This document shows, in pieces, positions 44,873 through 56,555 of a stretch of DNA of 64,000 nt (the stretch's first letter is position 1; each line of letters starts with the position of its first letter). Location: NCBI GenBank assembly GCA_028023455.1, contig JAQFVV010012396.1, positions 24,797,070 through 24,861,069 of the forward strand, given 5' to 3'. The notes beneath the pieces were generated by a model. That model was not told where the DNA came from and did not search any database. It saw only the letters and a list, made by a program, of their open reading frames with translations. Position numbers and translations under genes: made by a program. Source of the stretch: Epiperipatus broadwayi (taxonomy: Eukaryota > Onychophora > Udeonychophora > Euonychophora > Peripatidae).

Positions 44873-47034
44873 TAGAGACCTTGGATGATAAGCACATTTG
44901 ATCTTTGGGGCAGATATCCCTCAAAAAGGTACATGATAATAAATAAAACAAAATAAAATGAGGGAGTTAATTAACTCTAGTAAATATTGTTAAAATAGAT
45001 GATTGTATAACTCTTATGATCATAACCCCCAAATGCTAAAATACCAGACTTGACTATACACAAAGATAAAAAAAGAACTACTGAGTTGATATTGTAAAAA
45101 ACAAATCAAGAAGGAAGACATATGGGAATATATTCATTTTTGCAAAGTTAAATCCAAATTTCATAGAATAATAGGTCATAAAATGAAGGAATGAGCATCT
45201 TCATATAACTCTTAATAACTTTCATTAAGATGCAGGAATGATCCACTGCATTGGTAACAAGACAATAACAAGATCCTTCAGGTCAGAAAAATTAAAGGAA
45301 TGTTCCTGCATTTGCATGGAACTTAGACAAATGGAACCCATCAAATTAAATCTTCCAAAGCAGGGATATATGCCTGCTGAAGAAATGCAATGAAATAGAC
45401 ATGAAATCAGTCAACCATGTAATGCTAAAATACACAACATTTGACCTTAATATAAAATGTGAATGGTCATGTCATAAGTTTACAATATGTGAACATCTAT
45501 TCTATAGGCTAAATCAAAACCTATGCAGTAATTTTATATAATAATAAAAATTTGGTAAAAGAAATTACTCCCTGCTTAATTGGAGATTCGCCTCATAGGT
45601 CTTACATATATGACAAATATTGATATAACATCCCAGAACTATAATATATTAAGCTAAATTGTTTTAAAAGTTTTATAGAATAAACTATTGCATCATAAAT
45701 TTCATTATTTATAACATAAGTTTTATAAAGTAAAAATAGTGTAGCTGCAGTATACATATATATTTGTCTCTTTTTAAAACCAAAACAAAGTGTTGACTTT
45801 TAACTTCAAGCATTAACTTTTACTTTAAACTAAAAGTTGTTTATAAATCACCTATATGTGGCATACATAGACTTGTTCCTTTCCAAAACAGAAAATAAAG
45901 TTTTAACTTTTATCTTCTTAACACTCTATTTTAATTTTAAAATTGAAAGTTGTTTATAAACCATTTGTAATTGTGTTAATGGCTAAATGACATCTTTGAA
46001 AAAAAAAAACCAGATTTTAAATAGACAAGTTTAAAATCACAAATAAAATTAAAAAAACAAACAAATTTGAATCAACTTTTCATTAGATAAATTCAAAATA
46101 TTTTAATCACTGAATACATTTACTAAAATCTTATCTTTCTACTGATTCTTAACTAATAAGACTAGCAGATTTAAAAAGGATCAAATATATTACAATAGTC
46201 AATCTTCCTTAATATGTACAATTAATTAAGCATGCATTATAATACAATAAGAAATCATTTTAATAATGCAATAATAATATTTATATAGTACTAAAATAAA
46301 ACATACTTTGAAGAATGGTTAATAAATAAATTTTGGAAGCAAAGGAAAAATAATATTAGAGGCTTTAATTCTTTACCAGTATAGGTCATTAATTCTATGG
46401 AGTAGTGCTATTGGATATTATCTAACTGGTCACTACTATGACATTGACCTAGGGGCATCCTATTGATGGCAATGACATAGTATGTCAGCAATTTGAATCA
46501 TCAAATGTAGGCAGGGACTTTATCAGCATTCTATAATATCGGAACTCCATACTCAGCTCCTCCAGAGATAGCCCGAGAAATTGCAGTGATCTACTAACTG
46601 CTCATAGCATGATATAATTTAACAACTTAAAAAAAAATTTACACAATGTCTATAAGAAGTAACTCTCTTTCTTTTTTCCCCTATATATATATACCTCAAA
46701 ACAAAGGCATCTGGATATTTAAATTGATTACTTAATTTTAAAAGAGTATCTAAAAAATCATGCTAATGGCAATCTTGATCTAGTTTAATTTAAAAATTTT
46801 TACTAATTGCATTTTTTAATTAAATTCTGAATGTCTTTGATTTTTATCAAATTCCCTATATGTTTTTGTCACCCTTTTCTCTAAAATAATTACAAAATTA
46901 GAATTTAGTTTATACATTCTTTTATCATCAGTTGATTTTAATTAATTAGTTACATTTTTTTGCTGATTTGAAATCTCTCCCCTTTACTCCCACATAAAAA
47001 TAATATTAAATTGTGTAATAAAATTAAATTTTAT
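44461..47034. other. AT-rich spacer, with a (TA)n run
   Basis: (TA)n runs at about 44,773-44,791 and 44,837-44,869. The more complex pieces at 45,110-45,500 and 46,370-46,620 have no recognisable frame; they may be old repeats. No gene supported. Confidence 0.4.
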
Positions 47035-47130
47035 AGTAAGTTGTGGGTCATGTGAAAGTCTGTGCTCATACCCTGTCTATTACATATATAGATGCAGGTA
47101 TATATAAGCCTGTGTATTTCAGCTATTATA
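47035..47130 (+). repeat. Fragment of the dispersed repeat (SINE-like end)
   Basis: gggtcatgtgaaagtctgtg and tattacatatatagatgca match 51,665-51,750 (gggtcgtgtgaaactctgtg and tattacatatattgatac), and both end near 'gtatttcag'. Confidence 0.6.
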
Positions 47131-47682
47131 TATATATTTTAAAATTCCTTAGAATTACAACTTAATGGCAACAATATACATACATGAAGCACTTATATGT
47201 ACATGTATGCATATGACAACTTCAATAGATATATAAATACATAAAAAGCAAACAGATAGATAAATATACAGAGAGACAGATAGATAAACACCCAGAATGA
47301 CAATCTTTTTGATAAATAAATGTGTGAATAAAATAGAGTTACATTTAAATAATCTATTACAAAATCAAACTTTTAGTAATTGTTTGTCAAAACAAGCTTT
47401 AATAATCTTTAATATTATTTTTTTCCACTTAATTTTTTTGTTTTTTTTATCCCTTTAAAATTATTATGTCAAACTTGAACAAAAAGTTTTTCCTTTTTTT
47501 CTGTTTCCTCATCATGGGTTCAAATCCAAGTCAATTTTTTTGTCTTTTATCCTAAGCTATGAGGAGAAGAATGACACAGCTTTCTCTATTTCAGGTCGTA
47601 TTTTATCTTTTTGTTGTTTAAAAATCAACAACACAATTATATTATGATTCCACTATTTTATATATATTATGCAATATATTTA

Positions 47683-47762
<80 letters not shown>

Positions 47763-48164
47763 CTTTTATAATTTTGTTTTAATTTTTTAGTTCTGCTATA
47801 TTTTGATTCATAGTATTATAAAATTACATGTTTTTCAATAATTGTAAAATAAGTTTTCATTTTAATATTAGCTAATTGCAGGAGTCCACTTTTAACTCAT
47901 TCTCAAGATAAAATAAATATTTTTCACAAAATTTGTTAACTTTAGAAGAAATTAAAAATTTTGTATTCTGCAACGAGATTTTTTTTTTTTAAAGTTGTAT
48001 TGAAATTTGTAATCTGTAACAGTATATAGCTTCTTTAAATGAAATATCTAAATTTATTTTGATTTAAACATTTGCTAATTACAGCTAATATTATATCTAT
48101 TTTCTATTCAAAAATGAACAACAAAATAAATATTTCTCAATAATTATTTTTTCATAATATGATT
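47131..48164. other. AT-rich spacer with a (TA)n palindrome
   Basis: A TA run at about 47,690-47,762 is flanked by 'attttaatta' and 'taattaaaat', so it forms a perfect cruciform-type arrangement. Nothing else recognised. Confidence 0.5.
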
Positions 48165-48493
48165 ATAATAAGGTATTTATTTATATAGTGCTATGTTAAT
48201 AAATTGTAATTGCAAATTAGCGATCAGCCTAATGCACATGCACTTCACAGATTTCAAACTATACATAAATGAATACTCTCATTTTCAAACACAACATAAA
48301 GTCTTTATGAAAAGATAGAATGAATCCATCTATCTTTTCAACCCAAATGTTTAAGTATGGACCAATCTTAATTGTTTGGAGATGAAAGTGTGAAGATATT
48401 AAGCAGTCACTTTAAATTACTTTATTATTCTTGAATAAATGATGCTTGCAAAATTATTTAAAATTTACTATACATCATTCTTAGATGAAGTTA

Positions 48494-48590
<97 letters not shown>

Positions 48591-48800
48591 AAGTATTTAT
48601 TTATATAATGATATGTTAATAAATTGTAATTATAAATTAGTGATCAGGCTAATGCACATGTGCTTTACAGATTTTAAACTATATGGAAATGAATACTCTC
48701 ATCTTGTGTTTGAGATTGAGAGTATTCATTTACGTATAGTTTAAAATCTGTAAAGCACATGTGCATTAGCCTGATTTCTAATTTACAATTATAATATGGT
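48165..48800. repeat. Direct plus inverted copies around a long (TA)n run
   Basis: A segment with gtatttatttatata and taatgcacatg is at 48,171-48,300, again directly at 48,592-48,702, and inverted at about 48,712-48,795. The last two form a hairpin with arms of about 80 bases (agattttaaactat against atagtttaaaatct) and about 10 bases of loop. Between the first two copies lies a (TA)n run at about 48,500-48,586. No coding capacity. Confidence 0.85.
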
Positions 48801-49174
48801 TATGTATTTTCATTAGTTATGTATTCTGCCACCATACACTTTTTTTAAAAATTAGCAATGAAATATGATTTTTTTTTTCAAATTTTAGATGAAATTTAAA
48901 ACTTTTTATTTTTCCTGGACAAATTATCAAGAACATTTTGGATACACTTTTGATGAAATGTTTAAGGTTGTTTCTCACTTTACTGTGGTGTGATGTATTT
49001 TGGCTTCTTCTTAAATGAAGTCAAGAATATTTCAGCAATTATGCCCAGATAAACCTGTTAGCCACATTATTTTCCATTCCCCACTCCAAGTCTTCCCATA
49101 TTCTGCACATCCCATTTCCACAACATAATCGTTGTCAACTCTATGGCCTTTATATCTAAACCCCCCTTATCTTT

Positions 49175-50315
49175 TCACAAACTCAGCATAAAAAGCAATA
49201 ACTTACTTTCTGTATAGTCACTTTGTTCATACCTATTCTCCCATAACTTCATTATCTGTACCCTTTCTGCTTTCAAGCATTTACATTTAATCAACAGATG
49301 CCTAATATTTTCTATGCCTTCCTTACACAATTTGCACATTAAATCACCCATAGTTTTCCATTTGCATGTATATTCTCTTATTGCTAAAGATCCTGTTCGA
49401 GCCTTAAACAATAAACTATTTTCCTTACTATTATCATAAATTAACTCACATCCAATATTCCATTTACTGATATATATATATATTTAAACTCTGCTTACAT
49501 TCCATACTAATATATCACATATATATATATCCATTTACTGATATATATATATATTTAAACTCTGCTTACATTCCATACTAATTCTCCATCTCTCCAACTC
49601 CCTATTTTTTATTAATGCTTCTATTCTTTTATCGCATTCCTTACCACTATAACACTCAACAATCCTCCTAATACAATCATCCCACCTTTTAAACAAGTAT
49701 ACTGATATAAATTCTTTATCCAAATCTTTTGCATACTACATTACCTTTCTCACCCAACATGTTACTTGCCCTTTACTCATAACCCAATTAAATACTATTT
49801 TGGCTATTATTTTACTATCCATAAACTGCAACCTACCAAACATTTTCATTTTACTTTTTGCATCTCTCATATAAAAACTTGACCATCCCATTTATCCTTG
49901 AATTGCCTCCTTTGCTGTCCACATCTCCGCATCTAATGCATGTCTTCCTACTTCCCTTTGTACTTTCTCTAAATAATCTAAAACCCTTTAACACATAATG
50001 CATCATTTCCATATGTTAACCCTGCTACTGCAACTCCCTTCCATACAATTCTATCTACATCATATTTATTATATGAAAATACTGTTAGGTTTTTACTAAA
50101 CCCTTTCTTTTCTTAGCTTCATTTAATATTTTTTTCTCCCATTCATCCAAGCAATTTTCCTGATTACATAAGATGATTCCCAAATACATATATCTATCCA
50201 TCACACTTAACTTTATATCTCCCAATAAAAATTCTACATCTTCTCTTTCCCCAGTATTAACCATCATTATATTTGATTTTTCTTCACTAAATTTAATCCC
50301 CATACCTTTACCCAC
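49175..50315 (-). pseudogene. LINE C ORF2 C-terminal remnant
   Basis: Three open pieces, at 50,315-50,085, 49,723-49,535 and 49,411-49,175, plus readable sequence between them in other frames. The last has the zinc-finger CKLCKEGIENIRHLLIKC with a preceding YTCKWKTMGDLMCKLC context, usual for LINE C-termini. The middle piece has KRWDDCIRRIVECYSG and RELERWRISME. Frameshifts and a 71-bp duplication break the gene. The catalytic RT core is not present. Confidence 0.75.
49460..49581. repeat. 71-bp direct duplication inside LINE C
   Basis: ccatttactgatatatata and ctgcttacattccatacta occur at 49,460-49,510 and again at 49,531-49,581, with 20 bases of TA-rich sequence between. The copies look identical, so the duplication is recent relative to the insertion. 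It adds a stop-containing segment to the ORF. Confidence 0.85.
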
Positions 50316-50400
50316 CCTTGCATAATTTCTATATCTTCTCTTCTTTCTGCAACTGTGTCAGTAATGGTATAGTGACTCCCCCTAGTAACAAAACTGTCCT

Positions 50401-51330
50401 GCAGAATCTACTAAACTGATACCTAGTCTGAGTCACACTTCTCAATACAGAAAATCTGTGTCTTGATGTCACCATGTAATTCTTCAGATTTTTGTATTAT
50501 TTCTTAATCATTCATTCTCATTGTAAAAGTTCTGTTGGACTATCAGGCATTAATGCAAACAATTGTCATATATTATTCCCAAAAAGTTCACTTTCATCTT
50601 TTTTTTAATGTTAAAGTATTATTTGAAAATTTCTTTGGAAAGCTGTTTTGATAATGTCAATTTAGTGCATTTCAGGGTCTGCTTATGTTATTATTTTTTA
50701 AAATTGTAGAATGATAGATAGTTATTGTGGAAATTTTATTTGGAAAATACTCCTACATTTTAATTTTTGCAGGAAATTCATAAAGGGGTGTAATAATTGC
50801 CATTTGTTATTTTTTTTAACCGATTATAAGAATTTGTTTAATTTTAATAAATTTGCTGTTGATGAAATACTGATTATAACATATATAAAAACCTTTCTAG
50901 GCATTACTTTTTTAAAATGTTGATAATGGATTTTTTTTCATCCAACAGAATTAAATTTCTCAATTGCTTTTTTTTATTTAACACAGAATGGTACACTAGA
51001 GCCGTTAGTAAAGTGAGATAATTTAGCATGCTTAAAAATAAAACATTTAAAATAAAAAAAATACTACTTCATAACTCTAGTATCTTTTACTGACGATTTT
51101 TAGATATCTTTGTAAGTGAATTCAGTCCTCTCCCAATTACAATTTTTATTCTGTAGCTAATTAATATGCAACAATAATAATTTGATTTTATTTTGAAAAA
51201 TTTTGAATAAAATAAATATATATATATCTTATCATAAAAGAAAAAAATGAACATTATTTATGATAACTTATTTTAGATAATCTTATTTTGAATAATCTCT
51301 TGAAAAAAAAAGAAGATAAAATTATTATTA
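50401..51330. other. AT-rich spacer, no gene seen
   Basis: The plus frame at 50,711-50,923 is Phe/Asn/Lys-rich, as expected of AT-rich noise. Nothing else supported. Confidence 0.45.
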
Positions 51331-51334
51331 TCAG

Positions 51335-51409
51335 ATTTTCAATTGGATGGACAGTTGAAGAATTGGAGTGTGGATTGGATTGAAGCCTGCCCATTAAAGT
51401 ATGAAGATT

Positions 51410-51466
<57 letters not shown>

Positions 51467-51835
51467 CACTTATTGCATATATGTGTCGAGATAATAATAG
51501 TCTGGACAACTGATGATTGCTGGTTTAGCATAAAATACATATATTGGTGATTATTTATCTTTTCGATATATATGTGTTCAGGTGTATCAATGTTATGATA
51601 TTGGTGATTATCTTTTCGATATATGTGAGTTCAAGTGTATCAGTGTTATGAGATAGAGTGGAGAGGGTGGGTCGTGTGAAACTCTGTGCTCATATACCCT
51701 ATGTATTACATATATTGATACAGGGATATAATAAGAGACTGTATTTCAGTTATTATTTTATTTTGTAGGATTATAAAATAATTAAAAAATTATAAATAAT
51801 TGACGCAATATTGTGTGTCCATGTACATCTTCACA
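51335..51835 (+). repeat. Dispersed repeat, plus-strand copy with (TA)n
   Basis: Matches 669-1,010 and 17,720-18,020 in order: cagattttcaattggatgg, attgaagcctgcccattaaag, a TA run (51,413-51,462), gagcacttattgcatata, actgatgattgctggttta, then the SINE-like gtatcagtgttatgagatag, itself partly duplicated (51,555-51,600 and 51,601-51,660). It continues into 'ttattttgtaggattataaa', which recurs at 61,080-61,165. Confidence 0.75.
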
Positions 51836-51839
51836 AAAG

Positions 51840-53100
51840 TAAAGTAATTAAAGGTTAAGGAAACAATCGTAATTATTATTAATTTTATTCAAATCTCTAG
51901 TAGTTGATTATAATAGTATGAGCATGAATATTAATTTAATATAATAGTCCTAAGGTACATTCTTCTTTGTAAAAAAATACATAAAGTATTACATTGACAA
52001 TGATGTTCTTCTTTATATTGCATTTTTTTCTATCAAAGAAATGAGTTTTTTTGTTTGATACTTCCATGAATTCATTTATCCATTGCCATTAACTTTCCAT
52101 TCATGAATCTTGCATTTGATTGTGGTTGTATTTGTAGTAATTTAAAATTTTTTGCATTATAAATAGCTTTTATTTTTTAATCATCTTTAATAATATAATA
52201 ATTGTTATGATCTACTTCAATGATTTTAAAAAGCTACATAAAAAGATTATGAAATTATACATAGACATATATTTTTGACTTATGGAATTTTCATACATAC
52301 ACACACAATTATTAACACTGAATACATAAGTGATAATTGTATAACAATATTTTTTTATTTGCTTAATTAAATAAACTTTATATGTATTAGCATTCCTTAT
52401 TGAATTTCCTGGCCATCATTGTGAGAAATATTTTATCAGTATAATTTTTTAAAAAAAACTGGATTGCTTTTATTTATAATTTTCAATGTAGTATTTCAGT
52501 CCTCAGTACTAACAGTATTAACTGATTAAATTTTTTTCGGTGTTTGGATATAGATATACAACACATTATTAATGTATATTTGAATTATCTTACCTGTTGT
52601 TGTTTTTTTTTTCAGATTCTGAGAGTCACATATAAATATTATGTTGAAGTTGCTAGTAATCTGCTTTATTATGAATCTATTAGCTGCAAAACAAAATTTG
52701 GTTTACATTTTAGATAGATTACACCTAACCATGTCAATATTCTGATTGTCAATGAAATGCTGTCATGCTTCTACATTTTGAGACCTAGTAAAATATTTCA
52801 TCCTATTTGTCCTCACTCCACATATTCTGAAAAAAAAAACATGTAATAGAAATTATGTGTTAGACATAATCAATCTTTGGTCAGTGAACAATAAGATGAT
52901 TACAAGCAGCTGTAATATTTTTTATTAATTTCTAGCATATTTATTAAAAAAAAAACACACATTTTTAAAAACTTTCTAGATATTTTATGGAGTTTACTTA
53001 TAACTCACCATAAAATTCTCACTTGTAATAACTTTATTAGCTAACATTATAAATTTTTCAAGGTTGGTTCATCTTAAGTTAATTTTTTTTTGGTGGGGGG
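51840..53100. other. AT-rich spacer, no gene seen
   Basis: No credible frame, tRNA or repeat boundary. A G run (53,094-53,102) ends the stretch. Confidence 0.45.
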
Positions 53101-53970
53101 GGAGATAGATTTTTCTCTTTGTGTGCTAAAGAAAAATCTCTGAGTTTGAGCTCAATAGATTCCATACTCCAACTCCTATTTGGCTTATTTCAAATCTCAT
53201 TAATTCCATTTTAAATATTAGTCTGAATTTCCTGTTGCTCTTTCATAATAATATTTTCTTGAACTTTACTATTGTAATCACTAATTACATTTCAAAATAT
53301 CCCCCTTTTTCTAGTAATATTAATTAATGTTTTCCAGGGTTTAATTAAACTTCTTCTTACATTATCTAACTTAATCTAACATTCAAATTATCATGTTTCA
53401 GATAGTGAATTTTGGGGGAATTCTTATCTTCAGTACTTTATTGATTACTTACATTTAATTGTTTTCTGATGTTACTAAATCTCCATTACTTTTTGCATAT
53501 TCTTGATGCTGTTGTCTTCCTTTTTCCAGTACTTTTATACATTATTTTAACTTTGAACTTTTGAAATACAATTTTTATGATAGTTTTACATTTTTGAATG
53601 TTTTAAAATCCTTTTTTATATAATTGTAAGTTCCTTTGACATATTTTAACCAAATCTCTGCATAATTTTAGTTACTGTATCTTTTATTTCCTTCTATTTT
53701 TAAATCCATGTTATTTTGCTAACAATTATTTTCCTATTTCAAATTTTCTTTCCAATTTATTTTTATATGTTTAAATTTTTCTGTATATTTATTTGGGTCT
53801 ATTCTATACTTTTCTTTTTACTCAGTTGGCTTTATTCTATAATTTATTTTCAATCAGTAGCTCAGCTCCATATTTTTAATCTTCTCTAAACTCACTTGAG
53901 TTGACTTCATATTTTTTTAATCTCTTCAATAATTCCCTTATATGGATATCACTTCTCTCCAAATTACTAT
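53101..53970 (-). other. Strongly T-rich segment, possible old LINE remnant
   Basis: The plus strand is T-rich and A-poor for about 900 bases, so the minus strand is A-rich, the bias expected of decayed LINE coding strands. No motif survives that would prove it. Some minus reading (LERSDIHIRELLKRLKKYE) is weakly suggestive. Listed only as a compositional feature. Confidence 0.25.
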
Positions 53971-55255
53971 TTTATGATATATTGTAAAAAAATAACAATG
54001 ACATTATATTAATCAAGACTATCTTGTATCAAACTTTGTAAATATCAAATCCATCAGGATTTAAAAGTACTCATTGTCATCATATTATTTTTTGTCATAA
54101 TATGGCTTTCTCATATCCTTTAATCAAAATATGTAAGTTTACTTTATTTCATTGAGTGTTTGTCTTTTTGAGTACTACCATACTTCTGAAACTTATTGGC
54201 CATGATACAATTGAAATACTGGAAAAGTTAAGTAAACAAATGACAAATCATCCACATGAAATAAGAATGATGTTTGATAAACAATGTCCATCAAATTAAT
54301 ACCCCAATATAGACAATTAAAGATGACATTAGTGATAAATTCAAACAAAATTCATAATTAAAGAAATAATTAAAATTACTTCTTATACAAACTAATTTTT
54401 AAGTCTTCTAGTGCTAATAAATGATAAATATAGAACCACTTAGATAGAATGCAAATTAAGAGGAGAGAAAGAGACAGCACCCACTTTCAATGCCTGATCA
54501 TTTCATTAAATGAAATATGAAATCCACACAGCTTACACAGTTATCCCTCTAATATGTAAAATAAATATATTAAGTAATATTAGTATATTTGTTTTATTGG
54601 TCTAGTGTTCTTAACTCTCACTTGTGAATATTTCATTGTGTAATACAGATATAATAATTATTAGATTACTTTTTTCCAAGAACCAGTAAACATATATATG
54701 TAAGTCATGATCATCATAAATTTTCTCCAATTAACAACTTATTCCTTGGTTCAAGTAAAATAATCTAATTATATGGAAGATGCATAATTTAGATGATTAA
54801 ACCAAGTAGTAAAGAATATACCTAAATACATGAATCAGAGATAATTAAGATATAAAAAGAAAGACTAATGTGATATTTGAATCATATGTGGTCAGAAAAC
54901 ACTCACACATTAAAATGACAGACCAAACTTAAATCTCTTTCAAATGTAAATTCTATTAATACACAATTAAATTATTAAAAAATAAAATAAAAATGTAGAA
55001 ATTATGACAATTACTTTGTAGATACTATTTCCAATGATAGGACTGACATAATTATGCTATTCTTATGGTAAGTACTATATCCCATATCAATAACAACAAT
55101 TATAATTTTACGAAATTATTTTACTTCCACCTTGCAAGAAATAGACAAATTTTTTTTTTTCCAGGAGACATAATGACAGAAAATGAAAAGTAAAAAGGGT
55201 ATGGTTCATTAATCATGTATCTCAATAATGAACAAAAAAATAATACTGTTTGGTT
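53971..55255. other. AT-rich spacer, no gene seen
   Basis: No frame or bounded repeat found. Confidence 0.45.
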
Positions 55256-55325
55256 AAATACATTTGGGAATATGCAAAAGTAAGCACAAAGCCTCGCAAA
55301 TCCATAGGAAAAAAAGAGGAAAACC

Positions 55326-55559
55326 ATGGATCCTACAACCATTGATACCATTGATCCTTCTGACGAATCTCAGACAGATTACACTACTTCTTCAGACACT
55401 GAAGACTTCATGGATGCATTTCCTCAACCAACAACTATATCACCAATCCATCCACAAATTCAATCACAAGACTCTGATTGCCAAACAACATCAGACCTCA
55501 TTAACATGGAGATGTCCCACATTGACTTGGTACACTTTGCTGAGGACGGTTTGGATTAA
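55326..55559 (+). pseudogene. LINE B ORF1 C-terminal fragment
   Basis: Open frame MDPTTIDTIDPSDESQTDYT and on to the C-terminus HFAEDGLD, ending seven bases before the ORF2 ATG. Acidic and Ser/Thr-rich; the LINE A ORF1 end has the same style (DSMNMEEQLVLSE before its ORF2). The N-terminal region and zinc knuckle are missing through 5' truncation, and the frame immediately upstream (55,281-55,307) contains stops. Confidence 0.65.
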
Positions 55560-55565
55560 TCTATC

Positions 55566-56555
55566 ATGTTCTGCAAAATTGCTGGCATTAACATTCGCAG
55601 CATCAACTCAATTGATAGAGTTCTAGCTATTAAAAACTGGCTCTCGCTCTGCTCCGCTCATATACTTCTTATGGGTGAAACTAAATATCACCATAAGACC
55701 GATCATAAAATACTATCTCTTCTCTCAACTCTCGGATTTACTAGATTTTCCATAGGCCATTCTGCTTCAGGTGGTGTCAGTATTCTGCTCAGCAAGTCAA
55801 CACCACCAAACAGTTTTAGCATTCTATTCCTAGATGCCAATATTATTATCATAGAAATAGGCTATTGGGGTTATCTGATCATCATAGCTTATATATATAC
55901 AGCCAAAGACACCTCTCAATATCTAAAAATAATCCACATCCTAAATGCCATCAACGCTAACAGAGCCTCCCCTACTATTCTTCTGGGAGACTTTAACACT
56001 ACATACAATGACTTCAACAAAAGATTTTTGCATCTAATAAATCGCAGATTAATGTGTGGAGAGGGCTTCTTCCCTCCCGAAGCCTACTCTTTCTATACTA
56101 AAACTAAAAAGTCCCTGATTGATTTGGTTTACTACACCCCAGACCTCCATTTCAACCTTGATGCAGCCTTGGCCCCTGTTGCTTTCTCTGATCATATGGC
56201 TCTAATCTTACAACTTACACCTATTTCAATCCCTGCACCTATTGATGGACCTGGTAAAACCATGCGCATGATCACCCAATCAAATATGACCGAAGCAATA
56301 GTATCTGAGGCATACATCCTTTTCCAGAAAATAAACATCCTTTTCCTTCCTGCTGAGGAGGGCTGGTTTTCCTTCATTGGAATACTACAATCCATATTAA
56401 ATCACCACGCCAGGAAAATCAAAGGACCTAATGGCCTTCTAAATGATCTAACAGACATTAATATACAACTTCAAGCTTTACAGCAAAATTTCACAAATAT
56501 AGAAAAAATCATCTTCCTTAAAAATCTCTACAAAATTAAGCAAAAAAGTCCCTTG
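55566..56555 (+). pseudogene. LINE B ORF2 APE endonuclease domain and linker
   Basis: Starts MFCKIAGINIRSINS (Asn at the start of APE), then LLMGETKYH (catalytic Glu), TILLGDFNTTYND (Asp/Asn), SLIDLVYYTPD and VAFSDHMAL (terminal SDH). All key endonuclease positions are intact. The linker (KGPNGLLNDLTDINIQ) continues until a one-base frameshift at about 56,540-56,560, next to an A6 tract, puts the downstream RT in another frame. Intact apart from that. Confidence 0.92.

Larger units (their letters stand above)
48985..50400 (-). mobile_element. 3' part of an APE-type LINE ('LINE C')
   Basis: Minus-strand remnants of the RT thumb and C-terminal region in order: GIKFSEEKSNIMMVN and YMYLGIILCN (RT domain end), a segment reading LEKVQREVGRHALDAEMWTA then MGWSSF, and a Cys/His cluster. 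The 3' end, near 48,985, matches the 61.6-kb copy. 5' truncated near 50,400. Confidence 0.8.

Noticed and set aside
53101-53970. Definite LINE ORF on the minus strand
   Set aside because: Only the base bias and a short weak frame support it; no RT, endonuclease or finger motif is visible.
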